Assembly (NCBI RefSeq): GCF_009766085.1
Contig: NZ_LMUF01000047.1
Coordinates: 357,410-421,409 of the forward strand
Length of the DNA: 64,000 bases
Direction of reading: 5' to 3'
Source of the DNA: Burkholderia sp. S171
Lineage (GTDB): Bacteria; Pseudomonadota; Gammaproteobacteria; Burkholderiales; Burkholderiaceae
Shown piece after piece: positions 44,601 through 52,800 of the stretch (position 1 is its first letter; each line of letters opens with the position of its first letter). Position numbers and translations under genes: made by a program. The notes below the pieces were generated by a model. It saw only the letters and a list, made by a program, of their open reading frames with translations. It did not search any database and was not told the DNA's origin.

Positions 44601-46898
44601 GAGCGTCTGCGCACCATGATGGATGACGCGCAACTGTCGTGCGTACTCTGCGATGCAGCCACGCTCGCGACATGTGGGCCGCTCTTCGCGGGTCGCGAGG
44701 TCATCGATATAAATGCGCTTGGTGCATCGTCCGGCGATCCGCTCGATGTCGCCATTCATCCGGAACAACTGGCCTATGTGATCTACACATCGGGCTCGAC
44801 GGGAAGGCCGAAAGGCGTGGCGATCAGTCATGTTGCACTGAGCCGCCATCTGGATGATTTCATCGGCACATATGGAATTGATACAGCCGACGTCCAACTG
44901 CAATCGTCGACTATAAACTTCGACGTGGCGCTTCATGAAATGCTGCCGGCGCTGATGCAGGGTGGTCAAGTCGAGATGCGGGGTCCACAGCTATGGGACA
45001 TCCAGACGACGAGCCGCCACCTGAAGGACGGCCGCGTTACGTTCGCCCGGATTCCGACCGCGTACTGGCAACAATGGCTGCGCACACCGCCGCCTTTGGA
45101 CGACCTCGCTTCGTTGCGTCAAATCACCGTGGGCGGCGAGGGACTTCCCGGCGATTCGCTCGCGCAGTGGCGCAACGGGCCGCTCGCGCGCATCCGGCTG
45201 GACAACCTGTACGGTCCCACTGAGACGACGGTGGCGTGCATGTATCGCGAGACGCGCGCAGAAGATACGGCGCAAGCGATCGTATCGATAGGCGAGCCGT
45301 ATGGGTCGCGGAGCGTCTGTGTGATGGACCAGTACGGTAACGAGGCTCCGGTCGGAGCGCTGGGAGAGTTGTGCATTGGCGGGCTGACGCTTGCGCGCGG
45401 TTATCTGGATCGTCCCGGTCTGACAGCGGAGCGGTTTGCGCCGGACCCGCGTACGCCCGGAGCGCGTTTGTATCGCAGTGGCGATCTATGCAGGCGCCGC
45501 GTGGACGGCAGCATCGACTTTCTCGGGCGGCTTGACAGCCAGGTGAAGCTGCGCGGCTTCCGCATTGAACTGGGCGAGATCGAAGCGGTACTACGCGAAG
45601 CGCCCGGTGTTCAGGCAGCGGTCGCTACGCTGCACGGTGAGGGCGATCAGAAGCGGATTGTCGGCTACGTGGTCGGGGAGCGTGATCAGGTCGGCGAAGA
45701 CGTCGTACATGGCGTGCTGGAAAGCCGTTTGCCGGGCTACATGGTGCCGTCGGCGCTGGTCTGGCTCGAGAGTCTGCCGCTCATGCAGAACGGCAAGCTC
45801 GATCGTGCCGCACTGCCTGAGCCGGGTGATCGAACGAGCGCTCAGAGAACCACGCCGAGTACGCCTCTTGAAGCCCAGTTGCTCGGTATCTGGCAAGAAG
45901 TGCTGGAGCGCGATGACATCGGCGTCACCGATAACTTTTTCGAAGCGGGTGGACATTCGCTGCTCGCGCTCAAGGTGCTCGCCAAGGGGGCTCAGGCCGG
46001 CTTGGCCACCCTGACACTCGAAGCGTTGTTCCGGCACGCGACGGTCCGCACGCTTGCCACTTATCTTGGCGCAGAGAACGAAGGGCACGCCGCGAATGTT
46101 GTATCGATGAGCGAGCGCACCGACGCGCCGATCGTCTTCGCAATCCATCCGGCGTCGGGTCTGGTCGCGGACTACCGCCCGCTCGCAGCCGCCCTCGATG
46201 GCGTCGCGAATGTGTACGGCGTGCAGGCGCCGTTTTATACGGAAGACTGGTGGCCCGGTGATTTGTCAGAGCTGGCTGCCGACTACGCCGCGCGTATTCG
46301 CACCGTGCAACCGGTCGGGCCATACCGGTTGATCGGTTGGTCCGTGGGTGGCGTGATCGCGACAGAAGTGGCGCGCGTGCTTGCCCGCGACGGCGGTGAA
46401 GTACCGTTCGTCGGACTGATCGATGCGCATGTGCTCAGGGTCGAAGACAATCGCGAAGTTCACGACGAAGCCCCGGTGACTCACGAACAGATGCGCACGT
46501 ATCGCGCCACGGATCATGAGCTGCAGAAAGTGCTCGACGATGCCCGCAAGAAATGGCCGTCAATGCAAGGCGAATTGTCCGACGCAGGCACGCGCGCGCT
46601 GCTCAGCAAGGTGATGTTGTTCCAGCGGCACCTGGGTCATATCGTCCGCTACACGGAGCGCGCGCCATTGCCGGTTGACCTGGATCTGTGGTGGGCACGG
46701 CATCGGCCTTACCGCCCTGCACGCGAAGCAACGGCTATGTGGTCGGCGCACTCGACAGGCCGCGTGTCGGTGGCCAACGAGATCGACGCGGACCACACGC
46801 ACATCGTGCGGCACAGCGATCTTTTCGATGACCTCGCGCGTGCGCTCACATCCAGCGCGTCGGGTGATCATGACCATCGTCCGGAGCACTTGTCATGA
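35640..46898 (+). CDS. Terminal NRPS: GntA-like heme N-oxygenase - (C-A-PCP)x3 - TE
   Basis: About 3750 residues. Residues about 15-285 are a YqcI/YcgG-family domain (PF08892; GntA and DcsA types) with HPAYPCFFGTTAERRGEMFYSF and PSFKLRHSRHLGPGM. It is followed by C (from ~350), A1 (~815-1300), PCP (GGHS ~1341), C (~1400), A2 (~1870-2340), PCP (GGQS ~2387), C (~2457), A3 (~2920-3390), PCP (GGHS ~3439) and thioesterase (GWSVGG ~3568, His in DADHTHIV). Pocket codes read by eye: A1 DVHRIVLIAK, A2 DILQLGMIWK (glycine type), A3 DVHRIVLVAK. A1 and A3 are near-duplicates and are presumed graminine-specific. C motifs are HHIISDH, PHVVSDA and HHIVSDA, all missing the final glycine of HHxxxDG. The start at 35640 has GAGAGG seven bases upstream; an ATG at 35634 is too close to it. 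The stop overlaps the next start by ATGA. Confidence 0.9.
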   Translation: MLTNEETTQQNPAKPAKSLAGPDSSGVSGSRAEFDPSDWKSRVIAGHLTGAEVALPEWLDASYETLREQVMHPAYPCFFGTTAERRGEMFYSFVSGKEKNISDLPATMQTFAELALLPQYRKNNIAVFFEPDTEPLSHDEYHELFWKTLQHLHDVDPDPAADQQPEPSHEEWEFSFAGVQMFVVCACPSFKLRHSRHLGPGMVLLFQPRSVFVDTITNKVIGREARNQVRKRLETWDETPAHPDLGFYGDAGNLEWKQYFLDDKNVAAQDACPFLKRQARKNVLPAVVPEAVAVPNAQGGKPAAGGLQAVAQMYAGLPPDKREAFRQRLRERGMWGDQLPIVALGDRSERFPLSPAQERLWFLWQLDPDDASYNVSGALRLEGSLHIDKLRAALAHVVQRHEVLRTRFVESDGQAWQVVGKAGYGWTDIDPAEVGPLEGRLQALSLQPFDLTGGPLLRVALLNEATGAHVLHVSMHHIISDHASVKLLLDEFIAAYEQLCSAAALTAETLPVQYGDYAAWQKEWATDGENNPHLDYWVKQLGGTQPVLELPVVRSRGGLQTARNARGARVNVALDPALARSLKQAAANHRTTLFTLLLSAYAVLLARYSGQKDMRIGVPVAGRNRLETERVIGFFVNTLVIRADLGGVASFGTLLSQLHERVLEAHRHEALPFAQLVEALQPERSIGQTPLFQVMFNHTRAQQTDINVAELRVSEVANDVRTARFDLVLNAVERDDELRLSFNYAADLFDEAIVKQMLEHYVEILQQVTAIADQPLAQIALSRDGTHGATDQTLASTAFEPVGPRFSRQASKHPLAPALHCEGDRLSYGELERWTNCIARRLNRLRVRPDECIGLCVERSAALAASVLGVLKSGAAFVPLDPAYPLERLAAMLDDAGIVRVLVDQTGFERLGDLLRGREPIHVADDRPLQGDSEADAAFIAPLHPEQLAYVIYTSGSTGRPKGVAINHGTLSQHLDDFIGTYRISAADKVLQSSTINFDVALHELLPALLSGGQVEMRGPQLWDPETTSRHLIEEKVTFARIPTAYWQQWLREPPPAASLSALRQITVGGEGLPGDALRQWRNGPLGSIRLDNLYGPTETTIACMYRETRAQDEEQTIVSIGGPYQSRSVQVRDADGNEAPAGALGELCIGGHTLARGYLGRAALSAERFIPDPDGPSGSRLYRTGDLCRRRTDGSIDFLGRLDQQVKLRGYRIELGEIEAVLREAPGVQAAAAALRGEGDAKRLVGYVVGDADDGVVRRILQSRLPGYMVPSALVWMEHLPLMQNGKVDRAALPEPDVEAARQRMAPRTELEAALLAIWQSVLGRDGLSMTDNFFEIGGHSLLLMRVASRIRQGLGRDVSLQTLFLHPVLESLAAELALSEARAADVITPREPTARIPLTHEQERLWFLWKLEPHSAAYTITGAVNLSGALDRYAMRVSLDHLIERHESLRTRFVEEDGQPWQVVDNAAQDDEHGRYGWREESVTVQDELDARLLELGRAPFDLEHGPMLRVTLLSRAQDETVLHFAMPHVVSDAWSQVILLREFSQLYRAATRNEAAKLAPLPIQYGDYALWQRNSRNEAALDTHYAYWQRELGGQQPLLALPVDRVCHGVRSSAGAVIERSLGVELADALEQRSREHGATRFMTLLAAFGTLLQGYSAQDDVRVGIPVAGRDRLETEPLIGFFVNTLVIRMATRRTEPFSALLAEVRDRMVGAQAHAGVPFAKLVELLQPQRSISHTPLFQAMFNYSAEPRSQVELPGIEVSTLTGGTGTVQFDLSLDVSVNGDGLRVALNYATDLFDPATATRLLDSYVAVLETIASHPDTRAVPLLADRERQQLLVWGRNDQTFAQAVLVHHLFERQAMKTPDALAIVFGNQTLTYRELDERANRLAHKLVRLGVGPEAKVAIGLERSVEMVVALLAVLKAGGAYVPLDPQYPAERLAHMMAHSDVRLLLTQSAVAQRFNQTLPLLELDVLNLDDEPAHKPQVDVHAHNLAYVIYTSGSTGQPKGVMVHHHALSHFIHSMQAKPGLTADDILIAVTSLSFDIAALELYLPLVVGARIVLATREVARDGAALARLVQDSKATALQSTPAGWRLLRAGGWPQQPLARFKGLCGGEALQPDLARDLNEQGIELWNMYGPTETTIWSAASRVLDAAPGLGSPIAGTQLYVLDSSMALVPPNVPGELYLGGVGLARGYIGQGGLTSERFVADPFNGNGARLYRTGDLVKWRGDGRLEYLGRIDHQVKIRGFRIELGEVEAQLLAQPEVGEAVAVAHEGAGGARLVAYVSRRAGQHADASALAGQLREKLIAVLPEYMVPGVVVVLDRLPLNTNGKVDRHALPLPEQAERIWEAPQGKIEPVLAGVWQKVLRVDRIGRHDNFFEMGGQSLLALRAVAALREALKVELPVQRMFAYPVLADLARAIEKDASDAMPGTKMLPRSISERPDGMLNIKLSPAQERLWFFSRLSPQSAAYNLTGAVKLEGALDRYILREAVAALVARHESLRTRFVEVDGVAMQQVDPIEPGWSILDLEDVSQENRAERVADTLSAISRAAFSLEQGPLFRVTLIRLGDCEHVLHFVTHHIVSDAWSNRIILNEFSRLYTAIRQGRTHQLAPLRVQYADYALWQNAAEQQARADAELAFWRERLGGELMVLELPFDRSPPASRNQAGARVDVKLAAPVIDAVRAMSHRHQATPFMVLLAAFDVLLARYSGQADIRVGVPVAGRNRLETQSLIGFFVNTLVIRTEMAGLDTVDTLLRHVRERVLEAQAHQDVPFARVVDALNPGRSLTQTPLFSVMFNYDHGTEGEGLSLPGLRVSPIETSTGTARFDLVLSVRERHDGITVSLNYARDVFDAQTVERMLGHYISLLEQIATKDHAYLAELVLDAEVSEPTLSAHVFVPAGERIAAQARRQPQAPAVHCEGERLSYGELDIWSNRIARALHAGGMGSETRVGLCLTRSVGLVTALVGVLRSGAAFVPLDPAYPAERLRTMMDDAQLSCVLCDAATLATCGPLFAGREVIDINALGASSGDPLDVAIHPEQLAYVIYTSGSTGRPKGVAISHVALSRHLDDFIGTYGIDTADVQLQSSTINFDVALHEMLPALMQGGQVEMRGPQLWDIQTTSRHLKDGRVTFARIPTAYWQQWLRTPPPLDDLASLRQITVGGEGLPGDSLAQWRNGPLARIRLDNLYGPTETTVACMYRETRAEDTAQAIVSIGEPYGSRSVCVMDQYGNEAPVGALGELCIGGLTLARGYLDRPGLTAERFAPDPRTPGARLYRSGDLCRRRVDGSIDFLGRLDSQVKLRGFRIELGEIEAVLREAPGVQAAVATLHGEGDQKRIVGYVVGERDQVGEDVVHGVLESRLPGYMVPSALVWLESLPLMQNGKLDRAALPEPGDRTSAQRTTPSTPLEAQLLGIWQEVLERDDIGVTDNFFEAGGHSLLALKVLAKGAQAGLATLTLEALFRHATVRTLATYLGAENEGHAANVVSMSERTDAPIVFAIHPASGLVADYRPLAAALDGVANVYGVQAPFYTEDWWPGDLSELAADYAARIRTVQPVGPYRLIGWSVGGVIATEVARVLARDGGEVPFVGLIDAHVLRVEDNREVHDEAPVTHEQMRTYRATDHELQKVLDDARKKWPSMQGELSDAGTRALLSKVMLFQRHLGHIVRYTERAPLPVDLDLWWARHRPYRPAREATAMWSAHSTGRVSVANEIDADHTHIVRHSDLFDDLARALTSSASGDHDHRPEHLS

Positions 46899-49800
46899 GC
46901 TTGAGTGTGCATGACCTGACGAGCATGTGGCAATCCGGTGAGGCAGGCATGGCCACGCGATTGCGTACGCTGGCGCTCGATCGTCCCAACGCGGTCGCCT
47001 TGATCACGATCGATGCGGCAGGCGAAGTGCAATACGACTACGCGGAACTCGATCGCCGGGCGGCGTGCGTGGCCGCGCACTTCGGCAAGCAACGAGCCGC
47101 CGGCGAACGCGCGCTGCTTTTAATGGACAGCGGCATCGACTACGTGAGCGCGTTTTTCGGCTGCCTCTATGCCGGGGTCGTCGCGGTCCCTGTCTATCCG
47201 CCGGAATCGAAGCGCGAGCAACATCTGGCACGGCTACGCGGCATCGCACAGGACGCGGGCGTGCGTTACGTGCTGACCACATCGGCGTTGCAGGAGCGCT
47301 TCGCGGACCAGTACGGCGAACTGGCGCCGGACGCTGAGATCATCGCGGTGGATACGCTGTGTGCGGCGAGCGTATCTTCTGATAGCAAAGTCGTCGCGCT
47401 GCACGACGTGCGACCGTCCGACATCGCGTTCCTGCAATACACGTCGGGTTCGACGGGAACGCCCAAAGGCGTGATGGTCAGCCACGGTAATCTGATCGCG
47501 AACGAAATAGCGATCAAGGCGGGCCTCGGCGTGCAGAGCGACGACGTGTTCGTGAGCTGGCTGCCGCTCTATCACGACATGGGTTTGATCGGCAGCATGT
47601 TGCAGCCGGTCTTCAGCGGCATTCCTCTTGTGTTGATGTCGCCGCAGTATTTTCTTGAACGTCCGATGCGCTGGCTTCACGCTATCGCGCGGCATCGCGG
47701 CACGATTTCCGGGGCACCTGATTTCGCGTACCGATTGTGTGCCGAGCGCCTGCGCGACAACGCGATTGCGCAACTCGACCTGTCGAGTTGGCGGCTCGCT
47801 TTTTCCGGCTCGGAACCCGTGCGGCGTGACACGCTTGATGCGTTTGTCGCGCGCTTTGCGTCTGCCGGCTTCGATGCCGCCGCGCTATATCCGTGCTATG
47901 GCCTCGCCGAAGCAACGCTCTTTGTGACGGGCGGCCGGCGCGGCACGGGGTTGGTATCGGCCAGGTTTGAGAGCGACGCTTTGGCTGCCGCTCGCGTGGC
48001 CGTTACGTCGGAGAGTGAGCCGGGCACGGTGCTCGTCGCTTGCGGCGCGCCGCAAGCGGGACACGTGATTGAGATTGTCGATCCGCAGAATGGGCAAACG
48101 CTCGCAGACGGCCAGATTGGAGAAATTCATGTAAGCGGCCCGAGCGTAGGGCAGGGTTATTGGCAACGCGCCGATGCTAGCTCATCGACGTTTCGTACCG
48201 ATGGCGTGACGCGATGGCTGCGCACCGGCGACCTGGGTTTCATGCATGACGGGCAGCTTTATATCGCCGGGCGCTGCAAGGACCTGATCATAGTGCGCGG
48301 CAAGAACCTGTATCCCCAGGATATCGAGCAGGCTGTTGAAGCACGCTGCGAGTTCGTGCGCAAAGGTCGGGTTATCGCGTTTGCCGCCGATATCGATGGC
48401 GCAGAAGGTCCTGCGCTCGCACTCGAAATTGCGCCGATGATGAAGAGGCGCTTCACGGCGGCTGACATCGTGGCGCAGTTGAATCGTTGCGTGTTCGACG
48501 CGTGCGGCGAGGTTCCCATCGCCGTTGTGCTGCTCAATCCTGCGGCGTTGCCGAAGACATCGAGTGGGAAGTTGCAGCGCGCGGCTACGCGGCAAGGCTG
48601 GCAGAACCGCACGCTCGATGCGTATGCACTTTGGGAACAGGGTCACTTCGTAGTGGGCGCAGCGGAGCCCGAGGCCGACAAGCTAGACGGCATCGAAAAG
48701 GAACTCGCGGCGCTCTGGAGCGACGTGCTCGAAAGTAAGATCGTTACACGGGACGCGCATTTTTTCGCATCCGGTGGCAGTTCGCTGACGGCGGCGCGCT
48801 TAGCGGCACGCATCGGTGAACGGTGGCGACGGCCGTTCGAGATCGGGCAGGTCTTCGAATTCCCGACACTCGCGGCCATGACTAAAGCGCTGTCTCAGGC
48901 ACTTGAAAAACCGGAGCGGGAGTCAGCCGATACCGTCCCGTTGGAACATAGCGATGAGCTTGTTGTATCGCACGCGCAGCAGCGGCAACTGTTCGTGTGG
49001 CAACTCGATCCGCAGAGCCGCGCTTATCACATTGCGACCGGGATACGGTTGCGTGGCGCACTCGACATTGACGCGCTGCGCCGCAGCTTCGACAGCCTCG
49101 TTGACCGTCATGCTGCGTTGCGTACGAGCTTTGTCGAGACGCCGGGCGCGGCGCATGTCTACGTGCCGCGAATCCATCCGGCAACACCACTCAACTGGAC
49201 GCGTGTCGATCTGCTTGACGAAGACTTCAGCGAAGAATCGCTCAGCAAGATCGCGCAGCGCTTTGCCGCCGAACCCTTCGACCTCGCGCAAGGACCCGTG
49301 CTGCGCGTGGGCCTAGTGCAATGCGGCGGCAACGAACACGTCTTGCTGCTGGCACTGCATCACATTGCCACGGATGGATGGTCAATGCAGATCATCGTCG
49401 ATGAATTTGTCGCGCATTACCGTGCCGCTGTGACGAACACACCGGCCGCGATCGCTACGCCGCTGGTCGGGTATACCGACTACGCCGCGTGGCAACACCG
49501 CTGGCTTAAGGGCGACGAAGCGCAGCGCCAGCTCGATTACTGGCGCAACCAACTCGGCGACGAAGCGCCCGCGCTGACTTTGCCATTCGATTATTCGCCC
49601 GCTTCCAATACTGGAAGTCTGGCCGCCGCGCGTATGTCGTTCGCGCTCCCCGCGAGCCTCGCCCGTCAGGTCCGCGATGCAGCGAGTCGGCATGGTGCCA
49701 CGCCGTTTATCCTGCTGCTCGCGGCCTATCACGCGTGGTTGTATCGTGTGACCGGGCAGGCCGACATCCGCACCGGCGTACCGGTAGCGAATCGCCAGCG

Positions 49801-52800
49801 GACTGAGACGCACGGCGTGGTTGGCTTTTTCACCAACACCATCGTGCTGCGCAGCGTTTGCACGGCATCGCTGAGCGTATCCGCTCTAGTCGCAGCGCTT
49901 CGTCGCGCGGCAATCGACGGGCAAGCGCATCAGGCACTGCCGTTCGATGTGCTGGTCGAGCGGCTGAACCCGACGCGCGACGTGCAAGGTCTGCCGCTCT
50001 TCGACACAACGTTCAACTATCTTACCGATGACTACCCGGCGCTTGAGCGTCTGCCCGGTCTTACCGCATCGCGTTATGAAATCGAAGAAGCGCACGTGAA
50101 GGTTCCGCTCGCGCTCGATCTGCGCGAATCGCGCGAAGGCGGAATGCGCGCTTACGTCACCTACGCGAGCGATCTGTTCGACGCAACCAGCGTTGAGCGG
50201 ATGGCCGCGCAATACCAGCGGGTAGTCGAAGCGTTCGCCGCTGCGTTGCTCTCTGATGACTCTGCTGCTGACCGATCCCTAGCAGCGCTTGATCTGCTCG
50301 ATCCTCAAGAGCAGGCGCGCGTGGCAGCCGCGAGCTGCGGCGTGGAAACAAAACTGTCCGGCAAGCCCGTGCATGTGCGCGTCACGCGTCATGCACAAGC
50401 CCAGCCGGATGTGCTGGCGCTGATCGATGGAGAGGAGCGCCTGAGCTACCGTCAACTCGATCAACGCGCGCAACGCATCGCGTGCTGGTTGCTGGATCGC
50501 GGCCTTGGGGTTGGACAACTTGTCGCGATCGTCGCGGACCGCTCGGCGGCGTTTGTCGTTGCGATGCTCGGTGTGTTGAAAGCAGGAGGCGCTTATGTTC
50601 CCCTTGATGCAGCTAATCCGCCGCAAAGGCTTGAACAGACTTTGCGCGGTTGCGGAGCGCGGTTTGTGTTGTCGGAAAAGACCGGACTCGTGCTGGATGA
50701 TCTGCAACAAACGACGATCGATAACGCGCAACAACATGCGCACGCGTTAACGCGCGCGATGCCGACCGTGGACTCACGAGAAGCGGCCTACGTAATCTAT
50801 ACGTCGGGCTCTAGTGGCACGCCGAAGGGCGTAGTCGTACCGCATTCCGCATTGAGCAATTACGTTGAAGCGGTGCTTGACCGTCTCGCGCTACCGCCGC
50901 GCTCGACATTCGCGATGGTATCGACCGTGGCTGCCGATCTTGGGCACACCGTGTTGTTCGGCGCGCTCGCGTCGGGCGGCACGCTGCATTTGATAGCCCG
51001 CGATACGACGCTCGACGCGGACCGCTTCGCGCGGTATATGTCTGAAAACAGAGTAGATGTACTGAAGATCGTTCCGGGACATCTGAATGCGTTGCTACAG
51101 GCGCAGAATGCAGCGGATGTTTTGCCAGCCCATTCACTCGTGTTAGGCGGTGAAGCGACAGCTTGGCCGTTGCTCGAAAAGATTCGCTCGCTCAAGCCAT
51201 CATGCCGCGTGATCAATCACTATGGCCCGACCGAGACGACCGTCGGCATCCTGACGCAAGACGCGGCGCACGCGGATTCAAGCGCAGCTACGTTGCCTCT
51301 CGGCTCGCCGTTAGCCAATACGTCCACGTGGGTACTCGATGCACACATGAATCCAGTCGGTGCAGGCGAAACCGGGGAACTGTATCTGGGCGGGGCGGGT
51401 GTCGCGCGGGGTTATCTGGGCCGGCCGGGAATGACCGCGGAGCGCTTCGTTCCCGATCCGTTTACAAGGGGTGCGCGGTTGTATCGCAGCGGCGACCGGG
51501 CCCGCAGGCTGGTGGACGGTGCGATCGAATATTTGGGCCGCATTGACGATCAGGTCAAGATCCGGGGTTATCGCGTGGAGCCGGGGGAGATCGCAGCGCG
51601 GTTGCGTGCGCTGGATGGCGTGCTTGATGCAGCGGTGATTGTCTCGGCGGCGGGGCGGCTCGCCGGGTTCGCAACGGCAAAGCCCGCATGCACGCTCAAT
51701 ACGCCCTTACTCAAAAAACAACTCGCAGCCATCTTGCCGGACTATATGGTGCCGTCCAGCTTGCGTATCCTCGGCGCATTGCCACTCAACCGTAACGGCA
51801 AGCTCGACAGGCAGGCGTTGCTTGAACTGGCACGCACTGCGACAAGAACCGGCGAGAGCGTTCGTCGTATGCCGCAAGGCACAACCGAAATCACACTCGC
51901 ACGTATCTGGGTCGACGTGCTAGGACTGGCCGAAAGCAAACCCGAAAGCAGCATCGCCTGCGACGACAACTTCTTCGCACTCGGCGGTCATTCGCTCGCG
52001 GCCATGCGGATGTTGTCGCGCGTGCGGGCCGCGTGGCCGATAGAGCTGCCGCTGCGTGCGGTGTTCAGCGCGCCGACACTTGAGGCGCTCGCCGCGCGTA
52101 TCGATGAGTTATCGAGCGATACACACTCGGCCGGCAGCGAAACGCCAATCCGTATCGTCGAACGGCTGCGGGAGATGCCGCTATCACTCACGCAGCAGCG
52201 CATCTGGATCGTGGACCAGTTGGCCGGCGGTGGTCTCGCGTCGTACAACATGGCTGCGGGACTGGACCTGCGCGGTGAACTCGATGCGAACCTGCTGCAT
52301 GCGAGCCTCGCCGCACTGGTCGACCGGCATGAAGTGCTGCGCTCGTCGTTTGGCGAGCATGACGGTGATCCTGTCTTGACAATTGCAGATCATCTTGACG
52401 TACCGATGCCGTTAGTCAACTGTGGCGCATTGCCCGATACGCAGCGTCAGCAGACTATCGATCGTTATCTAATCGATGCAGCGAACCGTCCATTCGATCT
52501 CGCTACACCGCCGCTGATGCGTGTGTTGCTCTTGAAGTTCGATGCGTCGCATCACGTGCTGATTCTCGCGCTGCATCACATCGTGGCGGATGGCGCGTCG
52601 GTGCATGTTCTTATCGATGAGCTGTGCGCCGGATATCGTGCACGGCGCAGCGGCATGCAGCCCGCTTTGCCGGCCTTGCCGATCCAGTACGCGGACTACG
52701 CGGCGTGGCAGCGCGAACAATTGACCGCTGCGAAGGTGCGTGACGAACAGGACTTTTGGCGCGCGTATCTGTCGGATGCGCCGCACTTCCTGGCTTTGCC

